From Nostoc sp. LEGE 06077 (lineage in GTDB: Bacteria > Cyanobacteriota > Cyanobacteriia > Cyanobacteriales > Nostocaceae), in the NCBI RefSeq assembly GCF_015207705.1, contig NZ_JADEWI010000035.1:1-64000 (forward strand): a stretch of DNA of 64,000 bases, read 5' to 3'. Under the pieces are notes generated by a model, which was not told the DNA's origin, did not search any database, and worked only from the letters and a program-made list of their open reading frames with translations. Every line of letters starts with the position of its first letter. The stretch's first letter is position 1. A program made the position numbers and the translations under genes. Shown piece after piece: positions 9,042 to 18,288 of this stretch.

Positions 9042-11036
9042 GTGAATAAGATAGTACATACACAAGCAGTTTTGACATTTGATGGGCTAGATGATTATGT
9101 TGATTTTGGCAGAAATGATCTTGGTGGAGTTTTTGCTCAAGGAAGTTCAGTCTTTACAGTTTCAGGATGGATAAATCCCCATCAACTCACCAACAAAGCT
9201 ACTAGCTACGGAACTCGTAATGTCTTTTTTGCTCGGTCTTCAGACCGATACAGCGATAATTTTGAATTTGGTATTAGTGAAGCAGGTAATTTAGATATTT
9301 ACATTGATGAAACTGTTAGCAAGGGTATCAAAACCTTTGGTAAAGGAGAATTAACTATCGGAGAATGGCACTTCTTTGCAATTGTTTTTAATAGTGGTCA
9401 ACTCACTGTATATCTTGATGAAAATGAATACACTGATTCTCTGAGAGGATCAGCCTTAAATAAATCCACAAGTCCTCTAACCCTAGGGGCAACCTTACAC
9501 AAACGTGTATATTTCACAGGACAATTAGCTAACATTAGTGTTTGGAATTATCCCTGTAATTCCGAACAAATCCAGACTCACCGTTATGGGTTAATAGTGG
9601 GAGGTGAACCAGGATTAATGGCTTACTGGAAAATAGACGAAGGCGAAGGAACAACTATTAACAATCAAACGGGAACAGCCCCCCAAGGAAATTTGCGTGG
9701 GAATCCTATATGGGATTTAGCACAAATTCCCTTTGCATCTGAATCATCTCATCAAGATGAAATAGTAATTACTTCTCCAGAAGATATCCCCACACTTACA
9801 ACGAATTTATTAGCAGCAACGGTATCTTTAGTTAGTCATGATGCAGACCAAACAAATAGCGAAGAATCTGATATTATCCCCACCCTAATAACTCTCCCGC
9901 TACAAGTTGAAGAAAATGTTCCCGCCGCAGAGGTATCAACATTCACTCCCAAACAATCACAAGTAACTATGGAAACAACAGCCAAAACTAAATATAAAAT
10001 ACTTTCGATTGATGGAGGCGGTATTCGGGGGATTATCCCAGCACTTGTGTTAGCCGAAATTGAAAGGCGAACACAAAAACCTATACACAGTTTATTCAAT
10101 TTAATTTCCGGTACTTCTAGCGGGGGAATTTTAGCATTAGGGCTAACTCAACCCCGATTAAATACAGAACTATCTGAAAACTTATCAGTCTCTGAATACA
10201 CCGCTGAGGATCTCCTGCAACTATTTATTGAATATGGTGTAGAAATATTTTATGAGCCATTGTTTGAACGCCTCCTTGGCCCATTAGAAGATATATTTCT
10301 CCAACCAAAATATTCTTCCGCAAGCAGGGAAGAAATCTTAAGAAAATATTTTGGTAACATTCCTCTAGAAAATAATCTCAAAGAAGTTTTTGTAACTAGC
10401 TACGACATCGAGCAGCGAATTCCTATATTTTTTACTAACAAACTGGAAAAACAACAAATAGAATCTAAAAGTTTTCGCAAGTTATGTGGAAATTTTTCGC
10501 TCACAGATGTAGCATTAGCAACTAGTGCTACTCCAACTTATTTTGCACCTCATCGCATTCCTACTTCCCATAATACTAGCGGCTTTTATAACTTAATAGA
10601 TGGAGGAGTATTTGCTAATAATCCAGCCCATTTAGCTATTTTAGAAGCCCAAATTAGTCATAAAAAAACAGCAAGCAAAGTTCTCAATCCTGAAGATATC
10701 TTAGTAGTTTCTTTAGGTACAGGTTCACTAACCAGTGTCTACCCCTATAATGAAGTTAAAAATTGGGGACTCTTGCAATGGGGAAGACCACTTTTAAATA
10801 TTGTGTTTGATGGTGGTAGTGAAGTGGTATCTGGACAATTAGAACAGTTGTTTGAAGCTAATGATCAAGAAGCTAAAAGTTCTTATTATCGGTTTCAACC
10901 ATTTCTAGATAAAGAACTAGAACAAATAGATAACATCAAACTACAAAACACTCGTCAACTACAAGCTATAGCCCATCAAATGATTGCTCAAAACAGTCGA
11001 CAAATCGATGAATTGTGTAGTTTGTTGTTGGGCTAA
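9042..11036 (+). CDS. LamG-patatin fusion lipase
   Basis: 664 residues. Residues about 10-220 form a concanavalin-like LamG domain (ALTFDGLDDYVDFG, WHFFAIVFNSGQLTVYLDEN, ISVWNYPCNSEQIQTH). A linker (about 225-315) leads to a patatin-like phospholipase domain. This has the oxyanion motif DGGGIRG (D324-G330), the nucleophile elbow GTSSG (S359) and the catalytic DGG (D520), so the Ser-Asp dyad is intact. The expected activity is lipid acyl hydrolysis, with the LamG domain binding sugar or protein. It has no clear signal peptide. The start is a GTG preceded by TTTGGAGAT. It lies between the ligases and the exporter of the microviridin cluster, on the same strand, but has no known role in microviridin synthesis. 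Confidence 0.88.
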   Translation: MNKIVHTQAVLTFDGLDDYVDFGRNDLGGVFAQGSSVFTVSGWINPHQLTNKATSYGTRNVFFARSSDRYSDNFEFGISEAGNLDIYIDETVSKGIKTFGKGELTIGEWHFFAIVFNSGQLTVYLDENEYTDSLRGSALNKSTSPLTLGATLHKRVYFTGQLANISVWNYPCNSEQIQTHRYGLIVGGEPGLMAYWKIDEGEGTTINNQTGTAPQGNLRGNPIWDLAQIPFASESSHQDEIVITSPEDIPTLTTNLLAATVSLVSHDADQTNSEESDIIPTLITLPLQVEENVPAAEVSTFTPKQSQVTMETTAKTKYKILSIDGGGIRGIIPALVLAEIERRTQKPIHSLFNLISGTSSGGILALGLTQPRLNTELSENLSVSEYTAEDLLQLFIEYGVEIFYEPLFERLLGPLEDIFLQPKYSSASREEILRKYFGNIPLENNLKEVFVTSYDIEQRIPIFFTNKLEKQQIESKSFRKLCGNFSLTDVALATSATPTYFAPHRIPTSHNTSGFYNLIDGGVFANNPAHLAILEAQISHKKTASKVLNPEDILVVSLGTGSLTSVYPYNEVKNWGLLQWGRPLLNIVFDGGSEVVSGQLEQLFEANDQEAKSSYYRFQPFLDKELEQIDNIKLQNTRQLQAIAHQMIAQNSRQIDELCSLLLG

Positions 11037-11041
11037 ATTCT

Positions 11042-11075
11042 CATTAATAATTTCTTTAAAAAGAAATTATTAATG
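11042..11075 (+). terminator. Perfect hairpin after the patatin gene
   Basis: A 15-bp perfect stem (11042-11056 with 11061-11075) closes a TAAA loop, 5 bp after the patatin stop codon. It is very AT-rich and is followed by actttctt, so it can serve as a transcription terminator or 3'-end stabiliser. Confidence 0.65.
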
Positions 11076-11126
11076 ACTTTCTTACTCATGTTTTCACCTA
11101 AAATACAAGGAATGTAGGTAAATAAA

Positions 11127-11531
11127 ATGGATGAAATTACCAAAAAAATTGCTGGTTTAGGTCTTTCGGGTATCCTCTTTGTACTAGCGACTGCTGCTTC
11201 AGGTGGTAGTATGACCGCAGTTTTAACTTTACTCTCATCTTTGGGAGGCCCTTTAGGCTTATTAGGTGGTTTAGGTTTGCTTGGTCTAGTCGGTTCTGTA
11301 GGGGAAGTAATTGCTGGATATGGAATTGAAAGCGTTCTCAAGTTGATTTATACAGAACGTAGCAAAACCGAATCTGTCAGATTTTTGCTCAAAGAAATTA
11401 ACGATTTACCAATTTCAGATGAGCTAAAAATCAAACTCAAAGAGCATCTTAGCTCAATAGTTGTGACTGATACTTCAGAGGGTCAGGCTCCCAAAACCAT
11501 CGAAATTGTTGAAGAGGAACCATCAACGTAG
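11127..11531 (+). CDS. Glycine-rich small membrane protein
   Basis: 134 residues. Two hydrophobic stretches occupy residues about 8-75: GLSGILFVLATAASGGSMTA, then a run very rich in Gly and Leu (LGGPLGLLGGLGLLGLVG). A charged helical tail follows (YTERSKTESVRFLLKEIND) and the C-terminus is acidic. The GxxxG-rich pattern resembles proteins that oligomerise in membranes. It lies between the patatin gene and the exporter, downstream of a hairpin, so it may have its own promoter. I do not recognise the family. A pore-forming or small membrane-anchor role is only a guess. Confidence 0.65.
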   Translation: MDEITKKIAGLGLSGILFVLATAASGGSMTAVLTLLSSLGGPLGLLGGLGLLGLVGSVGEVIAGYGIESVLKLIYTERSKTESVRFLLKEINDLPISDELKIKLKEHLSSIVVTDTSEGQAPKTIEIVEEEPST

Positions 11532-11581
11532 TACATTGTACATTTGATGGGAATCTAGAAATATTCAATTTCTAAAATCAA

Positions 11582-11621
11582 AAATGGCCTCTGAGTTTGG
11601 TTTATCCCTCAAAGGCCATTT
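11582..11621 (+). promoter_or_regulatory. Hairpin in the leader of the exporter gene
   Basis: A 14-bp stem with one mismatch pairs 11582-11595 with 11608-11621 (ends aaatggcc/ggccattt). It includes the first in-frame ATG (11584), so that ATG is an unlikely start. It is probably a terminator or attenuator between the membrane-protein gene and the exporter gene. Confidence 0.5.
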
Positions 11622-11652
11622 CCAAATGACTGGTATATTTCACTTTGAGAAT

Positions 11653-13665
11653 ATGCAAACTTCATCTGTACGTGAGCAACCCAATATTAATCCTTTTTCT
11701 AACTTTATTCAATTTTGGCAAGATATTAGAATAGTCGCTCAACCCTATTGGTATCCTACAGAAACAGAAGGAAGAGTATTTTCAGAAGTGATTCGTTCCT
11801 GGGGAATGCTCGTTCTTCTGATATCATTAATAGTCGGGATTGTGGGGATAAATGCTGCCAACACTTACTGGAATCGCTATGTAATTGATATCGTTATTGA
11901 AGAGAGAAGTCTTGATAAATATAATGGGACTTTGTGGGTATCTAGTTTAATTCTTGTAGGGATGGTTTTATGCGTAACTTTATTAAAGTATGTTACTAAA
12001 AAAGTAGCACTTAATTGGTATAAATGGCTCAATAATCATATTTTAGAAAAATATTTTAGAAATCAAGCTTATTATAAAATAAATTTTCAATCTACTATAG
12101 ATAATCCAGATCAACGTTTATCTCAAGAAATAGAACCGATTACTACTACGGCCTTGAGATTGTCAACGACTTTCCTGGAAAAATTTTTAGAGATGGGCAG
12201 TTCGCTGATAATTCTATCGAGTATTTCTTTACCAATTGCGATTTATTTAGTTATTTATACAATTGCCGGTAACTTAATAGCGATTTTTTTAAATCAACAA
12301 CTGACAAAAATTAATCAAGAAGAGATTCAGTTTAAAGCAGATTTTGCTTATTGCCTAACTCATGTTCGTAATCATGCGGAATCGATTGCTTTTTTCCAGG
12401 GAGAAGCAGAAGAATTAAATATCATTCAGCGCCGATTTAATCATGTGCTACAAACTGCTGAACGTCGGCTGAATTGGGAAAGAGGACAAGATGCCTTTGG
12501 GAGAGGATATCAGTCAGCGATTGGGGTATTTTCGATGTTCATCCTCACACCTTTATTTTTGCAAGATCAAATTGATTATGGAGAAATTAACCAAGTTAGT
12601 GTAGCTTGTTTCATGTTTTCTAATTCTCTGGGAGCATTAATAACTGAATTTGGTGTATCTGGGAGGTTTTCTAGTTATGTAAAACGTTTAGCTGAGTTTT
12701 CTGATGCGTTAGAAGCTGTGATCAAACAACCAGAGAACGTCAGTATTATTAAAACAATCGAAGAAAATCGGTTGGCTTTTGAAGATGTGACGTTACAAAT
12801 ACCGAATTGTAAACAGTTAATCGTTAAAGATTTATCACTTGAAGTTCAACCAGGAGAAGGGTTATTGATTGTTGGCCCTAGTGGTAGAGGAAAGAGTTCT
12901 TTGTTGAGGGCGATCGCTGGTTTATGGAATACAGGAAATGGTCGTCTAGTACGTCCTCCACTAAAAGAGGTTTTATTCTTACCCCAACATCCTTACATCA
13001 TATTGGGGACTTTGCGCCAACAGTTACTATATCCGCATACAGACCGGAAAATAAGCGATCGCGAACTTGAAGCAGTTTTACAACAAGTGCATCTCCAACA
13101 CTTGCTAACACGCGTCAATGGCTTTGATACAGAAGTTCCGTGGGAAAATATATTGTCTTTAGGGGAACAACAACGCCTAGCTTTTGCACGACTATTAATT
13201 ACACATCCAAGTTTCACCATCTTAGATGAAGCGACAAGTGCTTTAGATTTGAACAACGAAGGTAATCTATATCAGCAATTACAACAAACGAAAACAACTT
13301 TTATCAGTGTTGGACATAGAGAAAGTTTGTTTAATTATCATCAATGGGTATTGGAACTTTCACAAGAATCTAGTTGGCGACTAATTTCGATAGATGATTA
13401 TCGTCAGGAAAAACAACTGGCGCTCAAACCCCGTTTAAAAGAGCAAATCATAATCGATATCGCTCCTAAACATGAACTTCAAATCAAACCAGCAGCAACA
13501 GCAACAATTGTCGGACTGTCTCATCCGGAACTGAAAACATTAACCGACTATTCTTTGGCTACTATCAGAAGCAAAGCCAGCAAAGGAAAGCCAATTAAGG
13601 CAAATGATGGGGCGATGTATCACTATAACAAAGACCCGAAGGTGTTGAAATGGATTAGAGATTAA
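11653..13665 (+). CDS. mdnE: ABC transporter (fused permease-ATPase) of the microviridin cluster
   Basis: About 670 residues from the ATG at 11653, chosen because the upstream ATG at 11584 lies in a hairpin and would add only a poorly conserved extension. The membrane half belongs to the SbmA/BacA-like group of fused ABC exporters, with several hydrophobic segments (MLVLLISLIVGIVGI, LWVSSLILVGMVLCVTLL). The ATPase half has Walker A GPSGRGKSS (G408 onwards), Q-loop LPQHPY, signature LSLGEQQRLAFARLL and Walker B FTILDEATSALD. A C-terminal extension of about 60 residues ends in NKDPKVLKWIRD. Family knowledge: the cluster transporter is required for microviridin production and is thought to stabilise the synthesis complex and export the peptide. 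Confidence 0.9.
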   Translation: MQTSSVREQPNINPFSNFIQFWQDIRIVAQPYWYPTETEGRVFSEVIRSWGMLVLLISLIVGIVGINAANTYWNRYVIDIVIEERSLDKYNGTLWVSSLILVGMVLCVTLLKYVTKKVALNWYKWLNNHILEKYFRNQAYYKINFQSTIDNPDQRLSQEIEPITTTALRLSTTFLEKFLEMGSSLIILSSISLPIAIYLVIYTIAGNLIAIFLNQQLTKINQEEIQFKADFAYCLTHVRNHAESIAFFQGEAEELNIIQRRFNHVLQTAERRLNWERGQDAFGRGYQSAIGVFSMFILTPLFLQDQIDYGEINQVSVACFMFSNSLGALITEFGVSGRFSSYVKRLAEFSDALEAVIKQPENVSIIKTIEENRLAFEDVTLQIPNCKQLIVKDLSLEVQPGEGLLIVGPSGRGKSSLLRAIAGLWNTGNGRLVRPPLKEVLFLPQHPYIILGTLRQQLLYPHTDRKISDRELEAVLQQVHLQHLLTRVNGFDTEVPWENILSLGEQQRLAFARLLITHPSFTILDEATSALDLNNEGNLYQQLQQTKTTFISVGHRESLFNYHQWVLELSQESSWRLISIDDYRQEKQLALKPRLKEQIIIDIAPKHELQIKPAATATIVGLSHPELKTLTDYSLATIRSKASKGKPIKANDGAMYHYNKDPKVLKWIRD

Positions 13666-13917
13666 AACAGATGATACTTTTTAAGTTGTAATTCTTGAAA
13701 AAATGAATTTTATGCCGTACAAAAATGAATCATAAATGGCAATACGGTTCAGATAAGAAAACTAAATCACAACAAAACTAACAAATAATTACTCAACAAA
13801 AAACGCAAGAATTATTTTGGAGGGGGTTTGGGGGATTCTTCCCCAAATCTTGCTCATTGTCTGATAGGTAAGCACAAATTGAGAAATCATCATTGTCATA
13901 AATCGGGAGAAAATAGA

Positions 13918-14457
13918 ATGAAAAAGCTTGTTACCCAAAGATTAAATTTAATACCTTTTAACCGGGAATTAGTCAACGTAGCCATCAAAGGAAATGCTGA
14001 ATTAGCATCATTTCTCAACGTCAAAGTCTTACCCAACTGGTATTGGCATGATGACGAGTTTATTAATAATTTTCCGATGATTGCAGATATTTTATCCAAA
14101 TATCCATTCCAAAATGAATGGGGCTGGGGAAGTGTCATTATTCATCAAGCAGAAAACGCCCTCATTGGCCACGTTATGGTGAAAGTGATTCCCGATAGCA
14201 CAGGTTCACCTAGCGGTTCCCTAGAAATTGGCTATTACGTAGCTTCATCTTATCGCCAACAGGGGTATGCTTCTGAAGCGACAAAAGCTGTGATAGATTG
14301 GGCTTTATCTCAACCTAGTGTGCAAAGTGTGACGGCGGGTTGCGATCGCGATAATATAGCTTCCCAGCGGGTGCTAGAAAAAGTTGGTATGCAGCTGATC
14401 GAATCCCGCAAAAATACGCTGGTATGGAAATTATGCAAAACAGCTACCGTACATTAA
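13918..14457 (+). CDS. mdnD: GNAT N-acetyltransferase of the microviridin cluster
   Basis: 179 residues from the ATG at 13918, which has GGGAG 8 nt upstream. The longer frame from 13828 adds a tail unlike the family. It is a RimJ/RimL-type GNAT: substrate part TQRLNLIPFNRELV, acetyl-CoA binding segment GSLEIGYYVASSYRQQGYAS (the QxxGY variant of the Q/RxxGxG/A loop) and a SVTAGCDRDNIASQRVLEKVG strand-helix (quoted in part) typical of these enzymes. By family knowledge MdnD acetylates the N-terminus of the trimmed tricyclic peptide. It follows the exporter by 250 bp. Together the genes give the full mdnA-B-C-E-D set, although no dedicated leader peptidase is visible, as is usual for these clusters. 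Confidence 0.88.
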   Translation: MKKLVTQRLNLIPFNRELVNVAIKGNAELASFLNVKVLPNWYWHDDEFINNFPMIADILSKYPFQNEWGWGSVIIHQAENALIGHVMVKVIPDSTGSPSGSLEIGYYVASSYRQQGYASEATKAVIDWALSQPSVQSVTAGCDRDNIASQRVLEKVGMQLIESRKNTLVWKLCKTATVH

Positions 14458-14542
14458 TTCTGTTGGGACTTTATACAACGATAAAAATCTCCTGGTGTCG
14501 AAATGCGTAAAAGTTTAGCAGCTACTTATTTTAGAATCTGTG

Positions 14543-16225
14543 ATGCTAGATAGAAAGCAAAAACAACTAATTACTTATGAATCTATTAAGATTTATGAAA
14601 AAAACTATAAATTTCCGATTCTAAAAAATCCTAAGTTAAAGAAGGTTCAAAAAAAAATTCAACAATGTCAAACCTTAATCAAAGAAGGGACTAAATCTCA
14701 TGCTTACTTGTGGGGATTAATTAAACGCAAACAAGAAATTAGTCAAACAGAGATTTTAGCAGAAGTTAAATTATTAATTAGAGACTATACTCAACTTCTT
14801 GATTTTTTGGAAAATTATCGAGATAGTTATCAAGATTTTTTACTAAAATTTATCGATGACTGGAAAAATCTGTTTAACCAAAAATATAGCGAAATCAGAA
14901 AAATTAATGAAGAAAGAAATAAACTAGAAGTTAAAAATTATCATAATCCTCAAATCCGGGAAAAGTTACACTGGGAAAAGGAAGAAAATTTAAAATCAAC
15001 TTTACTATTAAGTAATACCAATTTTTTAATTTTAGAAAAAGTCAAATTGCTCAGTCAAGGCATTAAAACTTTAGCAGAAGATACTAAAAATCAACAACAA
15101 GCTATTCAGCAAATAGCTAAAGATATAGAAATATATCAAGAAATTTATGAATATCAAATCAGAGCGACAAAAATTCGCCAAGAAATTGCCAAAATAGCAG
15201 AAACAGCTATTAACCTAGAAAGCTCTCTGCAAGATTATTTTAGTCCATTGCAGTCTTTAATCGATGAAGTAGTAAAAGTAGATGCAGGTTTTTACGCAAC
15301 TGTAGGAGAAATTCAAAATTTAGCAAGTAGTACTTTAAATTCTGAAGTCAGTTTATTAACAATACAAGATAGTAATCCACTTTCTCTTAATATTCTCAAT
15401 TTATTAGTTGCAAGTTATGAAAAACAAAATAGGCTGCAAGATGCTTTTTTTCAAGCACAATTATTAGATAATCAAGTTGATAATTTTGATATCAGTAAAG
15501 ATGAAATAAGTGTAAATCAAGCTATTTGCTTAATCTCTAATTATATGTCTACTCAACTGGTGGCACAGAAAAAAGTGCTGGGGATAGTAGAGACAGATAT
15601 AGTTAATACTAAAGCTCAAATTTCTCTGGAAAAAATAGAATTAGTAGAAGTAGCTAATAATAATATTGAGTTTACTCAAGAACTTAAAAGTACGACAATT
15701 ATTGATTACAGTACACTGCAAAATCTTCTTGCACAGGCCAAATGGCAAGCAGCTGATCTAGAAACTGCTAAATTAATGCTGCAAGTTATGGGTAAGAGTG
15801 ATTGGAATGAAGTTTATCGGGAAGATATTCTCAATTTTTCTTGTCAAGCTTTTCATACAATTGATCAACTTTGGCAACAATATAGTCATGGTTATTTTGG
15901 CTTGAGTATTCAGCAAAGTATTTGGGATGAAATAGGTGGACAAGTAGATTATGAAACAGAAAAAAAACTAGGCGATCGCCTGGGATGGCGAAAGTCAGGC
16001 AAATGGTTAGAATATGAACAACTAACTTTTAAATTATCTCCAAATACACCAATGGGACATCTACCAGTTAAATGGTTACACTACGACCAAGATACTGTTA
16101 GCATATCTGCAAATTTATCAGTAGAACCTATGTCTATGGGCGCTTGGCGGGTTGATTCTTGGCTAGTCTGGCAGATGCACTTATTTTTTACTCGTGTGAA
16201 AATTTGCCATACAACTTTGCAATAA
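14543..16225 (+). CDS. Large helical hypothetical protein
   Basis: About 560 residues, from the ATG at 14543 one codon after a GTG. The first 260 residues are strongly charged and predicted coiled coil (KVQKKIQQCQTLIKEGTKSH, QKYSEIRKINEERNKLEVKN). The C-terminal part contains LAQAKWQAADLETAKLMLQVMG and ends in a GUN4-like region: FSCQAFHTIDQLWQQYSHGY, QSIWDEIGGQVDYE, GDRLGWRKSGKWLEYEQLTF. GUN4-like domains bind tetrapyrroles in GUN4 itself, and cyanobacteria carry many paralogues fused to other domains. I am fairly sure of this domain but not of the function. It follows mdnD by 85 bp on the same strand, yet no known microviridin cluster needs it. Confidence 0.72.
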   Translation: MLDRKQKQLITYESIKIYEKNYKFPILKNPKLKKVQKKIQQCQTLIKEGTKSHAYLWGLIKRKQEISQTEILAEVKLLIRDYTQLLDFLENYRDSYQDFLLKFIDDWKNLFNQKYSEIRKINEERNKLEVKNYHNPQIREKLHWEKEENLKSTLLLSNTNFLILEKVKLLSQGIKTLAEDTKNQQQAIQQIAKDIEIYQEIYEYQIRATKIRQEIAKIAETAINLESSLQDYFSPLQSLIDEVVKVDAGFYATVGEIQNLASSTLNSEVSLLTIQDSNPLSLNILNLLVASYEKQNRLQDAFFQAQLLDNQVDNFDISKDEISVNQAICLISNYMSTQLVAQKKVLGIVETDIVNTKAQISLEKIELVEVANNNIEFTQELKSTTIIDYSTLQNLLAQAKWQAADLETAKLMLQVMGKSDWNEVYREDILNFSCQAFHTIDQLWQQYSHGYFGLSIQQSIWDEIGGQVDYETEKKLGDRLGWRKSGKWLEYEQLTFKLSPNTPMGHLPVKWLHYDQDTVSISANLSVEPMSMGAWRVDSWLVWQMHLFFTRVKICHTTLQ

Positions 16226-16343
16226 GTTAATCACAAATTATTGAATCAAGAAATAATATGAATCTTTCGGATACTGAATATAGGATTTGCATACACAAAA
16301 ACCGACAATCCCAAAATAGCAAAAGCGATCGCCTTTTGATAGA

Positions 16344-17360
16344 TTACACGCCAAAAGGCGCTAGAGCTAAAGTCTGCGTAGTATCAGCCAGGAGAACGCG
16401 ATCGCATAAAGTAAACAGTTCTACCTCAGTTTGTGTTTTTCGCATCAGCCGCAAAAAATGACCTTCAGCATCAACACTCAAGGCAATATAGTTGAGGAAC
16501 ATTTTGAGGTAGCCTACACGCGCTCTTTCTGGGATATTCGGTGCTTCTGGGGTTTGCCATAAACGCTGAATATAGTTGCGTACCTCGACTAAAGAAACGG
16601 GTGTAATCGGCTCACATCGCAAGGCTTGGCGAATTTGCTCAAAAATCCAAGGATTGCCAATAGCCCAACGTCCCACCATCACCCCAGCCGCGCCTGTTTG
16701 AGAAAGTACCGATAATGCTTGTGCAGCAGAGTAGATATTGCCATTAGCCAGCACTGGACAATTGACTTGTTTCACAGCTTCGGCAATCAAATCATATTTT
16801 ACTGGCCCGTGATACTGATCTAGAACTGTGCGACCATGCAAACTCAGTAAATCAATCTTGTGGCGATTGATGAGATCGAGAATTTGGTAAAAGGTATCTG
16901 TATTTTTAAAGCCTAAGCGCATCTTGACTGTAAAAGGTCGATCATTAACAGCAGAACGCAGTTCTCCCAAAATCCGATCAACTTTTTCTGGAGAGAGGAG
17001 CAATCCACCCCCAACATTTTTGCGATAGATTCTTGGTGCGGGACAGCCCATATTCAAGTCAATTCCTGCGATATTATAACCGCAGAGTTCTTGTGCTGTT
17101 CTGACTAAATCGGGAATACTTTCACCAATCATTTGAGCAAAAACGGGGCGACCAGTGTCGTTTTCGGTAATTGCTGTCAGAATACTCTTATTCAACCGGG
17201 ATGTCTCATTAACGCGGAAATATTCGGTGAAGAAGTAATCAGGACTACCGTAGTGAGCAATAACCTTCATGAACCAAAGATTTGTCACATCCTGCATAGG
17301 CGCAAGAGCCGTGAGGGGTAAATCCTTGTTGAGTGATTGTGGGAGCGATACCTGAGACAT
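16344..17360 (-). CDS. dus: tRNA-dihydrouridine synthase
   Basis: About 338 residues from the ATG at 17360; the TTG start at 17381 is less likely. It is an FMN-dependent TIM-barrel enzyme that reduces uridines in tRNA D-loops using NADPH. Family motifs are present: LAPMQDVTN at the N-terminus, GIDLNMGCPAP with the catalytic Cys, VKMRLGF, LSLHGRT, VLANGNIYS, and GVMVGRWAIGNPWIF, which binds the flavin phosphate. The C-terminal helical tRNA-binding domain is complete. It is transcribed convergently with the GUN4-like gene. I cannot assign it to a named Dus subtype with certainty. Confidence 0.92.
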   Translation of the reverse strand: MSQVSLPQSLNKDLPLTALAPMQDVTNLWFMKVIAHYGSPDYFFTEYFRVNETSRLNKSILTAITENDTGRPVFAQMIGESIPDLVRTAQELCGYNIAGIDLNMGCPAPRIYRKNVGGGLLLSPEKVDRILGELRSAVNDRPFTVKMRLGFKNTDTFYQILDLINRHKIDLLSLHGRTVLDQYHGPVKYDLIAEAVKQVNCPVLANGNIYSAAQALSVLSQTGAAGVMVGRWAIGNPWIFEQIRQALRCEPITPVSLVEVRNYIQRLWQTPEAPNIPERARVGYLKMFLNYIALSVDAEGHFLRLMRKTQTEVELFTLCDRVLLADTTQTLALAPFGV

Positions 17361-17685
17361 AGAGTGGAGAGTGTTCGACAACTATACATGGTAACTGTTG
17401 TTGAAGTCCCTTAATTAATCCAGTAGGAGCAGTGCGATCGCCAAGCACATTAACTGAAGGCTCACTATCGTGGCTTTAACCCTCATAAATGGGTAACAGT
17501 ATTGAATTATAGTAGACAAATTTAGTTAACTTTTTGAAGCACCAATCTAAGCAAATAAATGGAAATCAATCGAACTATGTTCAGAAAGTTAAATAAGCTC
17601 GAAACTCTTACCAATAACAAATGACAGCCTTCTCCGATAGGAGAAGCTACGCGAACATTAGTTATCTTTAATTGCACCGACCTAC
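17361..17685. repeat. Intergenic region with small palindromic repeat
   Basis: This 325-bp spacer has no supported gene. At 17629-17646 the palindrome cttctccgataggagaag (7-bp stem, gata loop) is followed by ctacgcgaac, a combination found as a dispersed repeat in Nostoc-type genomes. Confidence 0.5.
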
Positions 17686-17952
17686 TTATCTGGAATTAGA
17701 AAAAGACTTTAATATAATCCATTTCCGCTTTCTGGTTTTGCTTAGATATTGTTCAGCGTAACGAAAAGCTGCCGCCTTATCGTAAGTAGCTATATCGAGA
17801 GCTTGCAACAAAACTTCTAATGGAATTGCTACTTGCGTGAGTTTTTCTGCTAAAAACACTGACTCTTCTTCTGTTGCAGCCACAGCGATCTCTAAATCTT
17901 CAAACTCTATTTTCTGGGTTACTGGTATATTTAGCGTTGCAGAATCAGCCAT
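17686..17952 (-). CDS. Small hypothetical protein
   Basis: 88 residues from the ATG at 17952, which has an AAAGGTG ribosome binding site at the right distance; the longer frame from 18009 has none. It is acidic in the first half (EFEDLEIAVAATEEESVFLAE) with a helical second half and a basic C-terminus (SKTRKRKWIILKSF). It has no signal peptide or membrane segment. I recognise no family. It is transcribed away from the carbonic anhydrase gene, with a 336-bp spacer (17953-18288) in which nothing else was seen. Confidence 0.55.
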   Translation of the reverse strand: MADSATLNIPVTQKIEFEDLEIAVAATEEESVFLAEKLTQVAIPLEVLLQALDIATYDKAAAFRYAEQYLSKTRKRKWIILKSFSNSR

Positions 17953-18288
17953 AAATGCACCTTTAGAACTTGTATAGTGAATTTTTACTGAAACCCCCAA
18001 TTTAATCAAACAGTGTTTATGCGGTACTTGTTAATCGCATACCTTATTAGCTCCGCACAATTACAGTTGCATATTTTTAAGTGTGATTTTTATCGTATTT
18101 TTATTTTTCTCACATCAGTAGGTTTAGCATTAGCATCTTTTACTTATTTACAATTCACACGTAAATACGCTTTTAGTTGTAGATAAAAATTGTCATTTTC
18201 ATGAAAAATATAGAGTCTATAAATTAATATTTTCCCAGATTCAACTATAAAATAGCTAAAATAATTATGAGATACTCAAGCAAATTCA

